Part shown: piece after piece, positions 33,276-39,242 of the stretch | How positions within the stretch are numbered: position 1 is the first letter of the stretch | Layout of the letters: the number at the start of each line of letters is the position of its first letter | Virus record (IMG/VR): IMGVR_UViG_3300020202_000033 | Coordinates: 1-44,132 of that record | DNA from: a virus | Direction: 5' to 3' (one strand) | DNA length: 44,132 nucleotides | Translations under genes and position numbers: made by a program | Notes under the pieces: model-generated | The model's database searches: none | Told to the model about the DNA's origin: nothing | Seen by the model: the letters and a program-made list of their open reading frames with translations, nothing else

Positions 33276-33571
33276 TAGTGAATGCCCCCAGCGGTGTTCC
33301 GAATCGCGGCGAGCTTGTCCTGCAAATCATGCAACTTGTCCCGCTGCTCGTTGAAGATGCGATACCAAGCCGTGCTCGCGCGGCGGAGATTCTCTTCGGC
33401 CTCCCGCCGTTCCCCTTCCTCGACGCCGCGCACATGGCGAAGATGCGCGTTCTCCGCGAGCAGGGACTCACGATCCCGCGTGACGTACCCCAAGGCATTG
33501 CGGACCGTGTCGCGCTCTTCCCGGAGCAGCCGGACGTAATCCCCCAACCACTTCTTCGTCGTCGTTCCCAA
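33275..33571 (-). CDS. coiled-coil early protein, 98 aa
   Basis: First gene of the long minus-strand operon. The start is TTG 33571, with GGGGGAAA 4 to 6 bases upstream. The protein is almost wholly helical and charged (LREERDTVRNALGYVTRDRE, EEGERREAEENLRRAS) and probably forms a long coiled coil. No catalytic motif. As the first early gene it could act on the host, but function is unknown. Confidence 0.7.
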   Translation of the reverse strand: MGTTTKKWLGDYVRLLREERDTVRNALGYVTRDRESLLAENAHLRHVRGVEEGERREAEENLRRASTAWYRIFNEQRDKLHDLQDKLAAIRNTAGGIH

Positions 33572-33648
33572 TCGGTTTCCCCCGTGCCGCCTGCCGGGCG
33601 ACGGAGAAACGTATCCCGTGGAGCCGAGCTACCGATTTGCATTGTTGC

Positions 33649-33679
33649 GGGTCCCCCGCGGGTACCCCGCTGGGTACCC
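33649..33679. repeat. GGGTACCC-type repeats left of the attP core
   Basis: Three near copies in direct order: GGGTCCCCC at 33649-33657 (degenerate), GGGTACCCC at 33660-33668 and GGGTACCC at 33672-33679. Matching copies lie to the right of the tRNA-like core. Short direct repeats on both sides of an attP core are usual integrase arm sites, so this is a plausible arm region. It could also hold regulator sites. Confidence 0.55.
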
Positions 33680-33747
33680 TTCGGGCCGCTACAGCACCGC
33701 AAAACCGCCCGGAAACCCCATCCAGCGGCCACGCAGGGCCTGCGTTG

Positions 33748-33796
33748 CGGCCTCCGGAGCCGAAGGTTGTGGGTTCGAGTCCCACCGGGCGTACCA
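33748..33796 (+). other. candidate attP core: 3' half of a tRNA-Arg(CCG)
   Basis: The sequence reads as a tRNA from the anticodon stem to the CCA end: anticodon loop CTCCGGA (33752-33758, anticodon CCG), variable loop, perfect T arm GTGGG-TTCGAGT-CCCAC (33769-33785), acceptor 3' strand CGGGCGT, then ACCA. There is no D arm and no matching 5' acceptor strand, so it is not a gene. Pairing of the anticodon stem fails at its outermost pair (33747 with 33763), marking the likely left edge of host identity. A tyrosine recombinase lies 1 kb away. Integration would restore the host tRNA gene. Confidence 0.8.
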
Positions 33797-33821
33797 CTTA
33801 CAACGTGCTGTCGCTGCGGCA

Positions 33822-33847
33822 CTTGCGCGCCTGAACGGCTGCGCAAG
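33822..33847. other. inverted repeat CTTGCGC/GCGCAAG right of the attP core
   Basis: A perfect 7-bp inverted repeat, 33822-33828 and 33841-33847, separated by 12 bases. It lies between the tRNA-like core and the right GGGTACCC pair. It may be a site for an accessory protein, a regulator, or a transcript hairpin. No further evidence. Confidence 0.35.
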
Positions 33848-33860
33848 AACGTCCCGCATC

Positions 33861-33889
33861 TTGGCTCGGGTACCCCGCTCGGGTACCCT
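33861..33889 (+). promoter_or_regulatory. sigma70-like promoter of the plus-strand integrase operon, nearly leaderless
   Basis: TTGGCT (33861-33866), 17-base spacer, TACCCT (33884-33889). The start codon of the first gene (33898) lies 8 bases beyond the -10 element, where transcription should begin, and there is no ribosome site. The spacer and -10 box contain the two right-hand GGGTACCC repeats (33868-33876 and 33881-33888), so a protein binding these would cover the promoter. Confidence 0.5.
33868..33888. repeat. GGGTACCC repeat pair right of the attP core
   Basis: GGGTACCCC at 33868-33876 and GGGTACCC at 33881-33888, 13 bases apart, mirroring the pair at 33660 and 33672 (12 bases apart). 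Together they frame the tRNA-like core at about equal distances. They may be integrase arm sites, operator sites for the overlapping promoter, or both. Confidence 0.55.
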
Positions 33890-33897
33890 TAGCCAAC

Positions 33898-34161
33898 ATG
33901 AGCGACACGCTACGACTCGAAGCAGGGCGCATCTACCTCGACGGCTTCGGCGAGGAGCGCCACGTGATGGGCCCCGCGAAGACCGAACAGACGCCAGGGG
34001 CGCGGGTCTTCTGGACCAGGGAAGGAAGCTGGTACCGGGAGGACGGCGCACACAGGTTTGTCTCCCGAGACGGGCCCCACTACTACATCGACGACCATCC
34101 GTGCAACCTCGTCTCCGAGGCGCCCGGCGACCCGTACGCGAAAACGGACGGTGCGCGATGA
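33898..34161 (+). CDS. hypothetical phage protein, 87 aa
   Basis: Begins SDTLRLEAGRIYLDGFGEER and contains a WTREGSWYREDGAHRF segment and a C-terminal DHPCNLVSEAPG, a pattern common in small uncharacterised phage proteins. There is no ribosome site before ATG 33898, and the predicted transcription start lies within a few bases of it, so translation may be leaderless. First gene of the operon that ends in the integrase. Confidence 0.7.
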   Translation: MSDTLRLEAGRIYLDGFGEERHVMGPAKTEQTPGARVFWTREGSWYREDGAHRFVSRDGPHYYIDDHPCNLVSEAPGDPYAKTDGAR

Positions 34162-34346
34162 CTGGCACCGGCTGGCTCGGCGCGCTGTCCGTCGCCTGTG
34201 TGGTCTTCTGGTACTACCAATGGCAGCAGTGGCGCGCCATCGAGCGCCTTGCGCGCCTTGGCGGCGCACTCGAAACCAAGGTCGGCTTCCTGGAGCAGAA
34301 GGTTCTCGCCCTAGAGCTGGAGCTGTCGAACCGGGGGCCGCAATGA
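34158..34346 (+). CDS. small membrane-anchored coiled-coil protein, 62 aa
   Basis: ATG 34158 overlaps the upstream stop (ATGA). Residues about 5-20 (GWLGALSVACVVFWYY) form a membrane anchor and the rest is a helical coiled-coil stretch (LGGALETKVGFLEQKVLALE). Likely an inner-membrane protein with a cytoplasmic helix. Role unknown. Confidence 0.65.
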   Translation: MTGTGWLGALSVACVVFWYYQWQQWRAIERLARLGGALETKVGFLEQKVLALELELSNRGPQ

Positions 34347-34525
34347 GCGACCCTTCCGCCCCGCTCCGTTGGTGGGCCCGTACCTCCGAGATCCTGTGGA
34401 TGGGCCCCTATGACAGCGCCGAAGCCGCATGGCGAGCGGTGCTCGGCTACAACGGCACGCCGGTCAATTCCGCCATCGTGTGGTGTTCCCGCGAGGACCC
34501 GCGCGTCCTGGATGGGCAGAAATGA
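34343..34525 (+). CDS. small hypothetical protein, 60 aa
   Basis: ATG 34343 overlaps the upstream stop (ATGA). Aromatic-rich: WWARTSEILWMGPYDSAEAA is followed by a WRAVLGYN segment. The pattern of a W-x-GPYDSAEAA turn followed by a helix is seen in small phage proteins of unknown function. The minus-strand protein at 36929 has a similar YRAGPFTHEWQARRWA segment and may be distantly related. No function is assigned. Confidence 0.65.
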   Translation: MSDPSAPLRWWARTSEILWMGPYDSAEAAWRAVLGYNGTPVNSAIVWCSREDPRVLDGQK

Positions 34526-34881
34526 GCGACGACCTCGGCTACTACATCCTCGACAAGCGCGGCCGGCCTCGCCGCATCCGCGACGCCCGCCGCTGGGGCC
34601 GATGGATGGCGACCGCTGATCGCCGCGTCGATCGGACAACGATCGAGGGCTTCACGGTCTCCACGGTATTCCTTGGGATGGATCACAGTTTCGGCGAGCA
34701 ACTCCTGCCGGTCCTATACGAAACGATGGTATTCGGCCCCTCGAAGCGGGGCCGCGACTTCGCCATGCGCCGCTATTGCACGCGCGGTGCGGCCATCAAG
34801 GGGCACCACGAGATGGTCGCCGAGGTCCGCGCCGCGCTCGGTATTCCCCAAGAGAAGCACCATGAAACCCCCGAAGCGTAA
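34522..34881 (+). CDS. conserved phage protein of unknown function, 119 aa
   Basis: The core VSTVFLGMDHSFGEQLLPVL followed by YETMVFG and a C-terminal GHHEMVAEVRAALG belongs to a frequent phage family in which a VSTVFLGLDH-FG motif precedes LFETMVFG and a final GH-x-x-MV. Its function is unknown. ATG 34522 overlaps the upstream stop, and the 3' end overlaps the integrase start by 20 bases, so it is translated together with the integrase. Confidence 0.75.
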   Translation: MSDDLGYYILDKRGRPRRIRDARRWGRWMATADRRVDRTTIEGFTVSTVFLGMDHSFGEQLLPVLYETMVFGPSKRGRDFAMRRYCTRGAAIKGHHEMVAEVRAALGIPQEKHHETPEA

Positions 34882-35947
34882 GTTCACCGGCATCAAGCGC
34901 GGTTTTACCGGCGGCGCCTGGAAATGGCGCGCCTGCTTCAAGCTCGACGGCCGCCAGCTCGTCGGCCAGTACCGCGAGGAGCAGGCCGAAGCCTTCGCCG
35001 ACTACGAGCGCCTGCGCGAGAGTGGCGGGCAGGAACCCGTCGAAATTCGGACACTCGGGCAGGCCCTTGCCCGCGTCGAAGCGGACCTTCTGGAACGCGG
35101 AAAGGAAGGCGAAGCGCGGCGGAGCTTCAAGTCCCGGCGCGACTTCCTGCTCAGCTTTTGGGACGGCGAGAGCACCCTCGCGAAGATCGACGCCCGCGAG
35201 ATCGAGTGGATGATCGCGAAGGCGCAGGCCGCCGGGCGCCACGCGAATACCCTCGCGACGAAGGATCTCCCGCTGCTCGCCCGCTGCTACGTGGCGGCCG
35301 GACTGCCCAACCCGCTGATCGCGTTGCGCGAGGCCAAGCGGCTGCCGAAAAAGGTCAAGCCCGAGGTCGAATTCTTCACAGCGGACGAGGTCCGCGACGT
35401 CATCGCCCGGATCCGCGCCTACCCCGCGCGGGAGCAGGACCATCACGCGGACCTCTTCGAATTCATGCTCATGTCCGGCGTTCGGGCCAGCGAGCTGGGA
35501 CGGATCAAGGCGAGCGACGTCAACATGCGGGCGCGCACGATCCGCATCGACCCGAAGGTCGACGAGCAGCCGCGCAAGGCCCGTATCAGCGACCCGATGG
35601 TCCCCATCGTCAACCGCCTCGTCGACCGCGCGCGAGCGAAGGGCCGCGACGGCTTCCTTGTCCCGGACGGGATGAACTACATCGTCCGACTCTGCCAGCG
35701 GTGGCAGAAACGGATCGGCGAGCCGCGCCTATGCGGGCGCGTCCTACGGCACACGGCCGTCACGCTCTACCTGCAAGCCGGCGGCACGCTGCCGGAGGCC
35801 GCCGCCTTCGCCGGCCACGCGCTGATGACGACCACGAACCGCTATGCCCACGCGCTGCGGGACCGCGAGGGCGCGGGCGCAGAGCGGCTCGGGAAGCTGC
35901 TCAGGCGGGCCGCTTCCGGCGACGCCCCGCATCCGGCTGGCGGATGA
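34862..35947 (+). CDS. int: tyrosine recombinase / integrase 1, 361 aa
   Basis: The catalytic domain shows Arg208 (MSGVRASELGRIKASDV), Arg296 (GRVLRHTAVT), His319 (FAGHALMTTT) and Tyr328 (TNRYAH). The residue three before Arg296, normally His, is Arg293. The N-terminal 60 residues contain an AP2-like arm-binding region (KFTGIKRGFTGGAWKWRACF) and a SAM-like core-binding domain follows. It lies about 1 kb from the tRNA-like attP core and is the likely enzyme for it. Its 3' end converges with the excisionase-like gene, overlapping by 47 bases. Confidence 0.9.
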   Translation: MKPPKRKFTGIKRGFTGGAWKWRACFKLDGRQLVGQYREEQAEAFADYERLRESGGQEPVEIRTLGQALARVEADLLERGKEGEARRSFKSRRDFLLSFWDGESTLAKIDAREIEWMIAKAQAAGRHANTLATKDLPLLARCYVAAGLPNPLIALREAKRLPKKVKPEVEFFTADEVRDVIARIRAYPAREQDHHADLFEFMLMSGVRASELGRIKASDVNMRARTIRIDPKVDEQPRKARISDPMVPIVNRLVDRARAKGRDGFLVPDGMNYIVRLCQRWQKRIGEPRLCGRVLRHTAVTLYLQAGGTLPEAAAFAGHALMTTTNRYAHALRDREGAGAERLGKLLRRAASGDAPHPAGG

Positions 35948-36155
35948 CCTTCTCCTCGGGGGCGCCGGATGAGAGCGGGCGCTCGGCCCGCCGCGCGATC
36001 CAGTTGTCGAAGTCGTCCTTCGACACGGCGCGATGCCGGGGCGAGAAGCGATGCACCGTGACGCCATCGGCGAGGAGCTGTCCGACGAGGACGCGGACGC
36101 TGATCCCCATGCGGGCCGCGGCGGCGCGCAGGGGCACGTATTCGGGCAGGTTCAT
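35901..36155 (-). CDS. excisionase-like / helix-turn-helix DNA-binding protein, 84 aa
   Basis: The region EYVPLRAAAARMGISVRVLV followed by LADGVTVHRFSPRHRAVSKD resembles a winged helix-turn-helix of the MerR/excisionase type (helix, turn, helix, then a wing with a basic RFSPRHR strand). The C-terminus is basic. It is the last gene of the minus-strand integrase 2 operon and overlaps the end of integrase 1 convergently, so reading one gene makes antisense RNA to the other. A role in directionality is likely but inferred. Confidence 0.65.
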   Translation of the reverse strand: MNLPEYVPLRAAAARMGISVRVLVGQLLADGVTVHRFSPRHRAVSKDDFDNWIARRAERPLSSGAPEEKVIRQPDAGRRRKRPA

Positions 36156-36430
36156 CGACGGGGCTCCAACTCTTCCGAGGCGGCGCGCAGATTGAGCGCA
36201 GTCGAGCACTGCGGGCACTGATTCTGGGTGCCGGCGTAGTCGCCGCGCTTGCCGGTCGCGCCGCACAGCGTGCGGTGCTGCCCGGGCACGAAGTAGTGCG
36301 CGATGGTCGTGCCGGAGAGGTACCACCACCCGCTGACGGTGTTCGCCATGTCGTAGCTCCGTTGAAGGTGCGCCAGGGAGCGGCGCAAGACGTCGATGAT
36401 GCTCTTCGGGATGATCGGGTCGTCGATCAC
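36152..36430 (-). CDS. hypothetical protein with Cys pairs, 92 aa
   Basis: Starts MIDDPIIPKSIIDVLRRSLA and has a WWYLSGTTIAHYFVPGQ segment followed by Cys residues (RTLCGATGKR and NQCPQCSTA) that may bind zinc. The stop overlaps the start of the excisionase-like gene (ATGA), so the two are co-translated. No recognised family. Confidence 0.65.
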   Translation of the reverse strand: MIDDPIIPKSIIDVLRRSLAHLQRSYDMANTVSGWWYLSGTTIAHYFVPGQHRTLCGATGKRGDYAGTQNQCPQCSTALNLRAASEELEPRR

Positions 36431-36972
36431 TTGCTGCCTCGCAAGCTCGCAATGGCCAGATCCAGGCAGTCGCGGGAGTGCAGCAGCGTGGCGCTGAGGT
36501 CGATCTCTGGAATCGTGTGGCGGACCGACGAAATGGCTTGCACGGCGAGCGCCATCTGTTCGCGCTGCTGACGCAGGAGCGCGTCAACCCGTTCCTGCGC
36601 GTACAGCTCCGCCACCATGACCGCATGCTGCACGTACTCCTCCGGCGCGCAGGTCAGCGCGGCCGTCATGCGATCCGCGAGCGTCAGCCCGGCAAGCGTC
36701 GGGCCAGGGGCCGGCGCTTCCTTCGGCGCCTTGCGTTGGTCCAGGTTGATCTGCTGGCAGACTGACGGCCGCCCGGCTTTCAGCCACTCAGCGACGAGGT
36801 AGCCTAGCTCTTCGCTCGGCGCGGTGCCGACATCCGCGCTGCGCGCGCGGACCCAGTACTTGAGGCCCTCGGGATAGCGGTCCGGGGGCGTATCGCTGTA
36901 GCGCAGCCACTCGGCGTGCGCCGGCTCGTCAAGATCGTGGGGCAGGGTTGAGGCGGGGGCGGCGTTGTTCAT
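36427..36972 (-). CDS. hypothetical protein, 181 aa
   Basis: ATG 36972 is the likely start. The N-terminal half is polar with LSxTPPDRYPEGLKYWVRAR-like spacing. The C-terminal half is helical (YVQHAVMVAELYAQERVDAL, then LRQQREQMALAVQAI), probably a coiled coil. The end overlaps the next gene by four bases. No enzyme motif or signal peptide is visible. Function is unknown. Confidence 0.65.
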   Translation of the reverse strand: MNNAAPASTLPHDLDEPAHAEWLRYSDTPPDRYPEGLKYWVRARSADVGTAPSEELGYLVAEWLKAGRPSVCQQINLDQRKAPKEAPAPGPTLAGLTLADRMTAALTCAPEEYVQHAVMVAELYAQERVDALLRQQREQMALAVQAISSVRHTIPEIDLSATLLHSRDCLDLAIASLRGSK

Positions 36973-37162
36973 CGTGTTGGGGCTGGACTTGAGCCTCCAC
37001 AGCGGCATCGGCCGGAAGATGCTGGACCGCCCAGCGCCGCGCCTGCCACTCGTGCGTGAACGGCCCGGCACGGTAGATGCCATGATGGAAAACAGCCCAG
37101 CTCCGAGGTTCGCTCGTAGCCGGGCTGCCCCAAGGACTCCCACCACACACGGGACCGATCAC
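36929..37162 (-). CDS. small hypothetical protein, up to 77 aa
   Basis: The central segment SWAVFHHGIYRAGPFTHEWQ followed by ARRWAVQHLP looks like a compact alpha/beta fold seen in other small phage proteins, including a similar segment in the 60-aa protein at 34343. The start is uncertain (GTG 37162 or GTG 37150). It overlaps the next gene by 44 bases. Function unknown. Confidence 0.5.
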   Translation of the reverse strand: MIGPVCGGSPWGSPATSEPRSWAVFHHGIYRAGPFTHEWQARRWAVQHLPADAAVEAQVQPQHDEQRRPRLNPAPRS

Positions 37163-37198
37163 ACGCTCAGCATCGGACGATCGGCCCCGGGACTTGAG

Positions 37199-37450
37199 CT
37201 AGACGGAGCGCTGCGCCAGCCAGAACAGCGTGCCGGTGAGCGCGACGCCGATCCCCGCCCATGCAGCGGCGACGAGGACGAGCGCGCGACCGGACCGCTC
37301 AAGGGCCTTCTCGATGCGCACTACAAGCGCCGTGTTCTGCTCGCGCCAAGCGTCTTGCAGACTGCGCAGCGTGGCTAGGTCGGACTGGATCGCGCGGTGC
37401 AGCGACACGCCTTCAAGGTTCTCTCCCTCGGTCGGCTTCAAGAGTTGCAT
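37199..37450 (-). CDS. coiled-coil plus membrane-anchor protein, 83 aa
   Basis: ATG 37450 has GAGGTAG upstream. The first 55 residues are helical and charged (HRAIQSDLATLRSLQDAWRE, then VVRIEKALERSG); a single membrane helix follows (ALVLVAAAWAGIGVALTGTL, about residues 56-77). The arrangement resembles the XhlA-like holin of this phage. In the lysogeny-linked operon it might act at the membrane, for example in exclusion. No direct evidence. Confidence 0.7.
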   Translation of the reverse strand: MQLLKPTEGENLEGVSLHRAIQSDLATLRSLQDAWREQNTALVVRIEKALERSGRALVLVAAAWAGIGVALTGTLFWLAQRSV

Positions 37451-37453
37451 GGG

Positions 37454-37570
37454 CTACCTCGTCAAGCAGTAGAGGACGATCAACAGCCCCGCCACGAAGG
37501 CGAAGCCACGGAACTCCTCTTCGGCGCCGATCGAGTAGCACTTGAGCAAGAAGCGGTTCAGAAGGTTCAT
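37454..37570 (-). CDS. small membrane protein, 38 aa
   Basis: ATG 37570 overlaps the stop of the upstream gene (ATGA), and AAGGAG lies 11 bases before it. The product has one hydrophobic segment at the C-terminal end (FAFVAGLLIVLYCLT). It ends three bases before the next gene starts. The tight packing supports translation. No function is recognised. Confidence 0.55.
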   Translation of the reverse strand: MNLLNRFLLKCYSIGAEEEFRGFAFVAGLLIVLYCLTR

Positions 37571-37854
37571 CGGCTCACGTACTCCTTGGCCGGGTCGCCA
37601 CTCGGCCGACGCCGCCCGCTGCTCGGGTGACGCATCCAGCCGTCCGGCTCGCCCCGGCCGTCCCAGGTGAAGCAGGCAGCGACCGCTACCTCCGCATCGT
37701 CGTATCACCAACCGTCGTCGTAGAAGGATGACGACACCGAGCCAATCACAAGCCTCGCGCGGTGGAACGTGAGTTCGTACACCCACAGCCCGCGGTCCGG
37801 CGACAAGTCCCGCAAGCGCCGGAATGCAAGGAGCCCCTCGAACTCACCCGGCAT
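37567..37854 (-). pseudogene. phage protein interrupted by one in-frame TGA (49 + 45 codons)
   Basis: From ATG 37854 the frame reads 49 codons with a RGLWVYELTFHRARLVIGSV core to FYDDGW, then TGA (37705-37707), then continues in the same frame for 45 codons (YDDAEVAVAACFTWDGRGEP, later GRRRPSGDPAKEYVSR) to a TGA at 37567. Both halves look like parts of one known phage family in which the GDPAKEY end follows a DDGW-(C/W)-Y region. The TGA replaces a Cys or Trp codon. TGA is a normal stop elsewhere here. So this is a nonsense mutation, stop readthrough, or a sequencing error. Confidence 0.75.
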
Positions 37855-38038
37855 GAGGATTCGGGCCCTTCCACTGCCAGCAGTCGTCGTGATAGACCAG
37901 CTCGGTACCGCAACGGTCGCAGGTCTTCTCCTCCCCGTCCTGCGGTTCCTTCCCAGCGCTGGATAGTGCCAGGAAGGCGAAGCAACAGCGGAACAGCCCG
38001 CCCGGCCGATAGCGGAACGGGACGCGCTCCAGCTCCAT
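37844..38038 (-). CDS. zinc-ribbon protein, 64 aa
   Basis: ATG 38038 overlaps the integrase 2 stop (TGATG) and has GGAGG upstream. A hydrophobic patch near residues 15-27 (LFRCCFAFLALSS) is followed by a zinc knuckle, CDRCGTELVYHDDCWQW. The 3' end overlaps the interrupted gene by 11 bases. It may bind nucleic acid or a protein partner of the recombinase. The family is not recognised. Confidence 0.7.
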   Translation of the reverse strand: MELERVPFRYRPGGLFRCCFAFLALSSAGKEPQDGEEKTCDRCGTELVYHDDCWQWKGPNPHAG

Positions 38039-38895
38039 CAGCCCGCCTCCAGCAGCTTGCGCGCTGCCGCGAGGTCGACGTCGGACGCGTGCGCATAGCG
38101 CATGGTCGTGGCGACGCGCGCGTGCCCCATCCATCGCTGCACGGTCGGGATGGAGGCGCCACGCTGGACGAGCCGGGTTGCGCAGGTGTGACGCAGGGCG
38201 TGCGGGACGAACTCCGGGTCGTCCTCCAGACCGAGCGCCGCGCGTGCGGCCGCGAAATGTGTTTGAAAGGTGCGGGCCGGCATGTGCGCGAAGGGCCCGC
38301 GGGCCGAGCCTCGCACGGTCGACATCCCGACCAGCTCGCGCCGCGCTCGGTCCGTGAGTGGCACCGTCCGCGGTTTCCCGCCCTTGGTCTTCGGCAGGCG
38401 GATGAACGCCTTGGCCGGCGGGTACAGCGTGATGTCGGACCACGGCCTCCCCAACAACTCAGCAAGGCGGAGGCCGGTGTCCAACAGGACGATGCAGATG
38501 GCGCGCGAGTCCGACAAGTGAGCACGTTCTAGCCAGTCCAGCAGTGCCGCCTCTTCGACCTCGTCGAGCACGCGTTCGCGCGGCTCGGGCTCCACAAGGT
38601 GCGGAATGTGGATCCGCTTCTCGACGTGCCCTCCGTTCAGCGCGTGCGTCAGCATCAGGCTCAGCGCGCCGAGCTTGCGGTTGACCGTGCTCGTCGCGTT
38701 GCCCTTCCGCTTGAGCGTGAGCACCAGCCGCTGGACGTCGTCCGCGGTGAGCTTCGCCACAGGCATCTCGGGGCCGAGCAGCTCGACCACCTGCGCCGAG
38801 TTGCGCATGGCGGTGTCCTCCGCCTTGCTGCCGCGCCACGATAGCTCGTAGGTGCGCAGCCGCAGGTCGGCCAGGGTCATCGGTGTGGGCTTCAT
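38038..38895 (-). CDS. tyrosine recombinase / integrase 2, 285 aa
   Basis: Complete catalytic set: Arg143 (DTGLRLAELLG), Lys171 (PKTKGGKPRTV), His232 and Arg235 (PHALRHTCAT), His258 (WMGHARVATT) and Tyr267 (TMRYAHA). The N-terminus is a short core-binding SAM-like domain with no arm-binding domain, as in XerC/D-like and simple phage enzymes. ATG 38895 lies at the predicted transcription start. It is clearly different from integrase 1. Its own attachment site is not identified. First gene of the minus-strand operon. Confidence 0.9.
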   Translation of the reverse strand: MKPTPMTLADLRLRTYELSWRGSKAEDTAMRNSAQVVELLGPEMPVAKLTADDVQRLVLTLKRKGNATSTVNRKLGALSLMLTHALNGGHVEKRIHIPHLVEPEPRERVLDEVEEAALLDWLERAHLSDSRAICIVLLDTGLRLAELLGRPWSDITLYPPAKAFIRLPKTKGGKPRTVPLTDRARRELVGMSTVRGSARGPFAHMPARTFQTHFAAARAALGLEDDPEFVPHALRHTCATRLVQRGASIPTVQRWMGHARVATTMRYAHASDVDLAAARKLLEAG

Positions 38896-38901
38896 GCCAT
38901 C

Positions 38902-38930
38902 ACCGTAGCGCGCGTGGCGCGAGAGTGCAA
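38902..38930 (-). promoter_or_regulatory. sigma70-like promoter of the integrase 2 operon, leaderless
   Basis: On the minus strand: TTGCAC (38930-38925), 17-base spacer, TACGGT (38907-38902). The integrase ATG (38895) is the seventh base downstream of the -10 box, the usual start point, so the mRNA would begin at the AUG with no ribosome site. The -35 box sits inside a perfect palindrome (38917-38939), a likely operator. Confidence 0.55.
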
Positions 38931-38939
38931 GTCTCGCGC
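38917..38939. promoter_or_regulatory. palindromic operator candidate 1
   Basis: GCGCGAGA, 7-base spacer GTGCAAG, TCTCGCGC: a perfect 8-bp inverted repeat over the -35 box of the integrase 2 promoter. A near-identical palindrome lies at 39452-39476 before the DUF932 gene. Repetition at two promoters suggests one regulator controls both. Confidence 0.6.
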
Positions 38940-39104
38940 GTGGGAAGAGGACCGCCGGGCACGCCGCTGCTCGTTCGCGGGACACCACTCCTAGCTGCGC
39001 GCGCCCGTCCCTTGGCGCAGCGCCACTACACCGTTCCCCCTCGGTGCGCGACAGCGCCCCGGCGGTCCGCGGTGTGTGTCGGCTAGCTAGCCGGGCGAAC
39101 TGGA

Positions 39105-39174
39105 GGAAAAGGCAGGAGCCGGCCCCATCAGGAAGGAGAGCCGGCCCCTGCCACACACACAAGGCTGCGAGCGT
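39105..39174 (-). ncRNA. candidate small antisense RNA with a GU-rich tail
   Basis: A minus-strand promoter (39207-39179) would start a transcript near 39174 that runs into an intrinsic terminator at 39152-39107, giving about 70 nt. Its 5' tail of about 20 nt contains GCCUUGUGUGUGUGG. This is exactly complementary over 14 nt (CACACACACAAGGC) to the leaders of the DUF932 gene and the 208-aa gene, covering their AAGG. The form is like that of GcvB, whose GU-rich region binds CA-rich targets. No coding capacity is evident. Expression is unproven; the plus-strand copy could instead be a leader relic. Confidence 0.45.
39107..39152 (-). terminator. intrinsic terminator on the minus strand
   Basis: GGCAGG-A-GCCGGC at 39111-39123 pairs with GCCGGC-C-CCTGCC at 39140-39152, 12 base pairs with one mismatch and a 16-base loop. 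On the minus strand it is followed by TTTT (39110-39107). There is no T-run on the plus side. It closes the candidate small RNA, and no minus-strand gene lies just upstream to need it otherwise. Confidence 0.65.
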
Positions 39175-39178
39175 CCTT

Positions 39179-39207
39179 ATAGTACCCGGCCCTTGCACCC
39201 CGGGCAA
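39179..39207 (-). promoter_or_regulatory. sigma70-like promoter of the candidate small RNA
   Basis: On the minus strand: TTGCCC (39207-39202), exactly 17 bases, TACTAT (39184-39179). The match is good for a GC-rich genome. Transcription would start near 39174 and end at the hairpin about 65 bases on. The plus strand here also reads TATAGT (39178-39183), so a plus-strand promoter cannot be excluded, but it lacks a -35 box. Confidence 0.45.
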
Positions 39208-39216
39208 GCCGCCTCG

Positions 39217-39242
39217 ATCAGAGCGGCTAATCAGAGCGGCTA
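39217..39242. repeat. 13-bp tandem direct repeat
   Basis: ATCAGAGCGGCTA occurs twice without a gap (39217-39229 and 39230-39242) in the gene-free region before the DUF932 operon. It could be a protein-binding repeat or the result of slippage. No other copy was seen. Confidence 0.6.

Noticed and set aside
33706-33796. a complete tRNA-Arg(CCG) gene
   Set aside because: A CGCCCGG segment upstream could pair with the acceptor strand, but there is no D arm in between and the length is wrong; a tRNA 3' half at an attachment site explains it better.
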